Assembly: GCA_025350365.1 (NCBI GenBank)
Contig: JANXXY010000197.1
Span: 1 to 5,028 of the forward strand
Length of the DNA: 5,028 nt
Reading direction: 5' to 3'
DNA from: Bacteroidales bacterium
GTDB taxonomy: Bacteria; Bacteroidota; Bacteroidia; Bacteroidales; JAAUTT01
Positions 4,973-5,028 of this stretch are shown piece after piece. A program made the translations under genes and the position numbers. Position 1 is the stretch's first letter. The number at the start of each line of letters is the position of its first letter. Under the pieces are notes generated by a model. It was not told where the DNA came from, searched no databases, and worked only from the letters and a program-made list of their open reading frames with translations.

Positions 4973-5028
4973 ATGTTTAAACCAAATAATGAGCCGGGAT
5001 TATTCAGTTTTGAGAAAGAGCTTTGCAA
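4973..5028 (+). CDS. N-terminal fragment of an unidentified protein
   Basis: Only the first 18 codons lie in the window (MFKPNNEPGLFSFEKELC), and the frame is open to the edge. The start is supported by the promoter ending at 4944 and by a G-rich AAGGGG two bases upstream of the ATG, closer than usual. The short polar start followed by LFSF loosely recalls the N-termini of some Bacteroidota DDE transposases, but the match is too short to name a family. If it is a transposase, the parS-like site and promoter may sit close to an insertion-sequence end. Start call is good; product unknown. Confidence 0.5.
   Translation, partial: MFKPNNEPGLFSFEKELC

Overview
The window looks like chromosomal DNA of a low-GC member of the Bacteroidota. 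The evidence is at least two promoters with the phylum's TAnnTTTG / TTG (-33) architecture, AT-rich leaders mostly without Shine-Dalgarno sequences, and proteins that read like Bacteroidota homologues. The order cannot be settled from 5 kb.

Left part, minus strand (93-1893). Reading leftwards, there is a decayed medium-chain alcohol dehydrogenase/quinone reductase gene (frameshift near the start plus an in-frame TAG). It is followed after 9 nt by a frameshifted 5' remnant of a DUF4386 membrane-protein gene whose 3' part is gone. Next comes an apparently intact two-gene toxin-antitoxin-like module: a DUF433 antitoxin and a DUF5615 PIN-like toxin, with a 1-nt stop/start overlap and its own promoter. 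A strong hairpin lies downstream of the toxin gene at the window edge. The module sits where the rest of the DUF4386 gene should be, which suggests insertion or deletion followed by decay.

Middle, noncoding (1894-2338). This stretch holds an orphan plus-strand terminator-like hairpin with a cUUCGg loop, an FNR-like box, a perfect CRP-type palindrome overlapping a possible -7 element, and a small inverted repeat in the leader of the next operon.

Right part, plus strand (2339-4476). Three closely spaced genes form a probable sulfur operon: a sulfide:quinone oxidoreductase-family flavoprotein, a TusE/DsrC-like protein that keeps only the C-terminal cysteine, and a DsrE2-like sulfurtransferase. 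A reasonable model is that the flavoprotein oxidises sulfide at the membrane and feeds electrons to quinone, while the sulfane sulfur is carried by the DsrE2-like and TusE-like cysteines. The acceptor is not in the window, and no DsrAB, TusA or rhodanese is present.

Right edge (4477-5028). After an 11-bp inverted repeat comes about 0.5 kb without genes. It contains a Bacteroidota-type interspersed repeat, a perfect 16-bp palindrome matching the ParB-binding site parS, a textbook promoter, and the first 18 codons of an unidentified gene that runs off the window.
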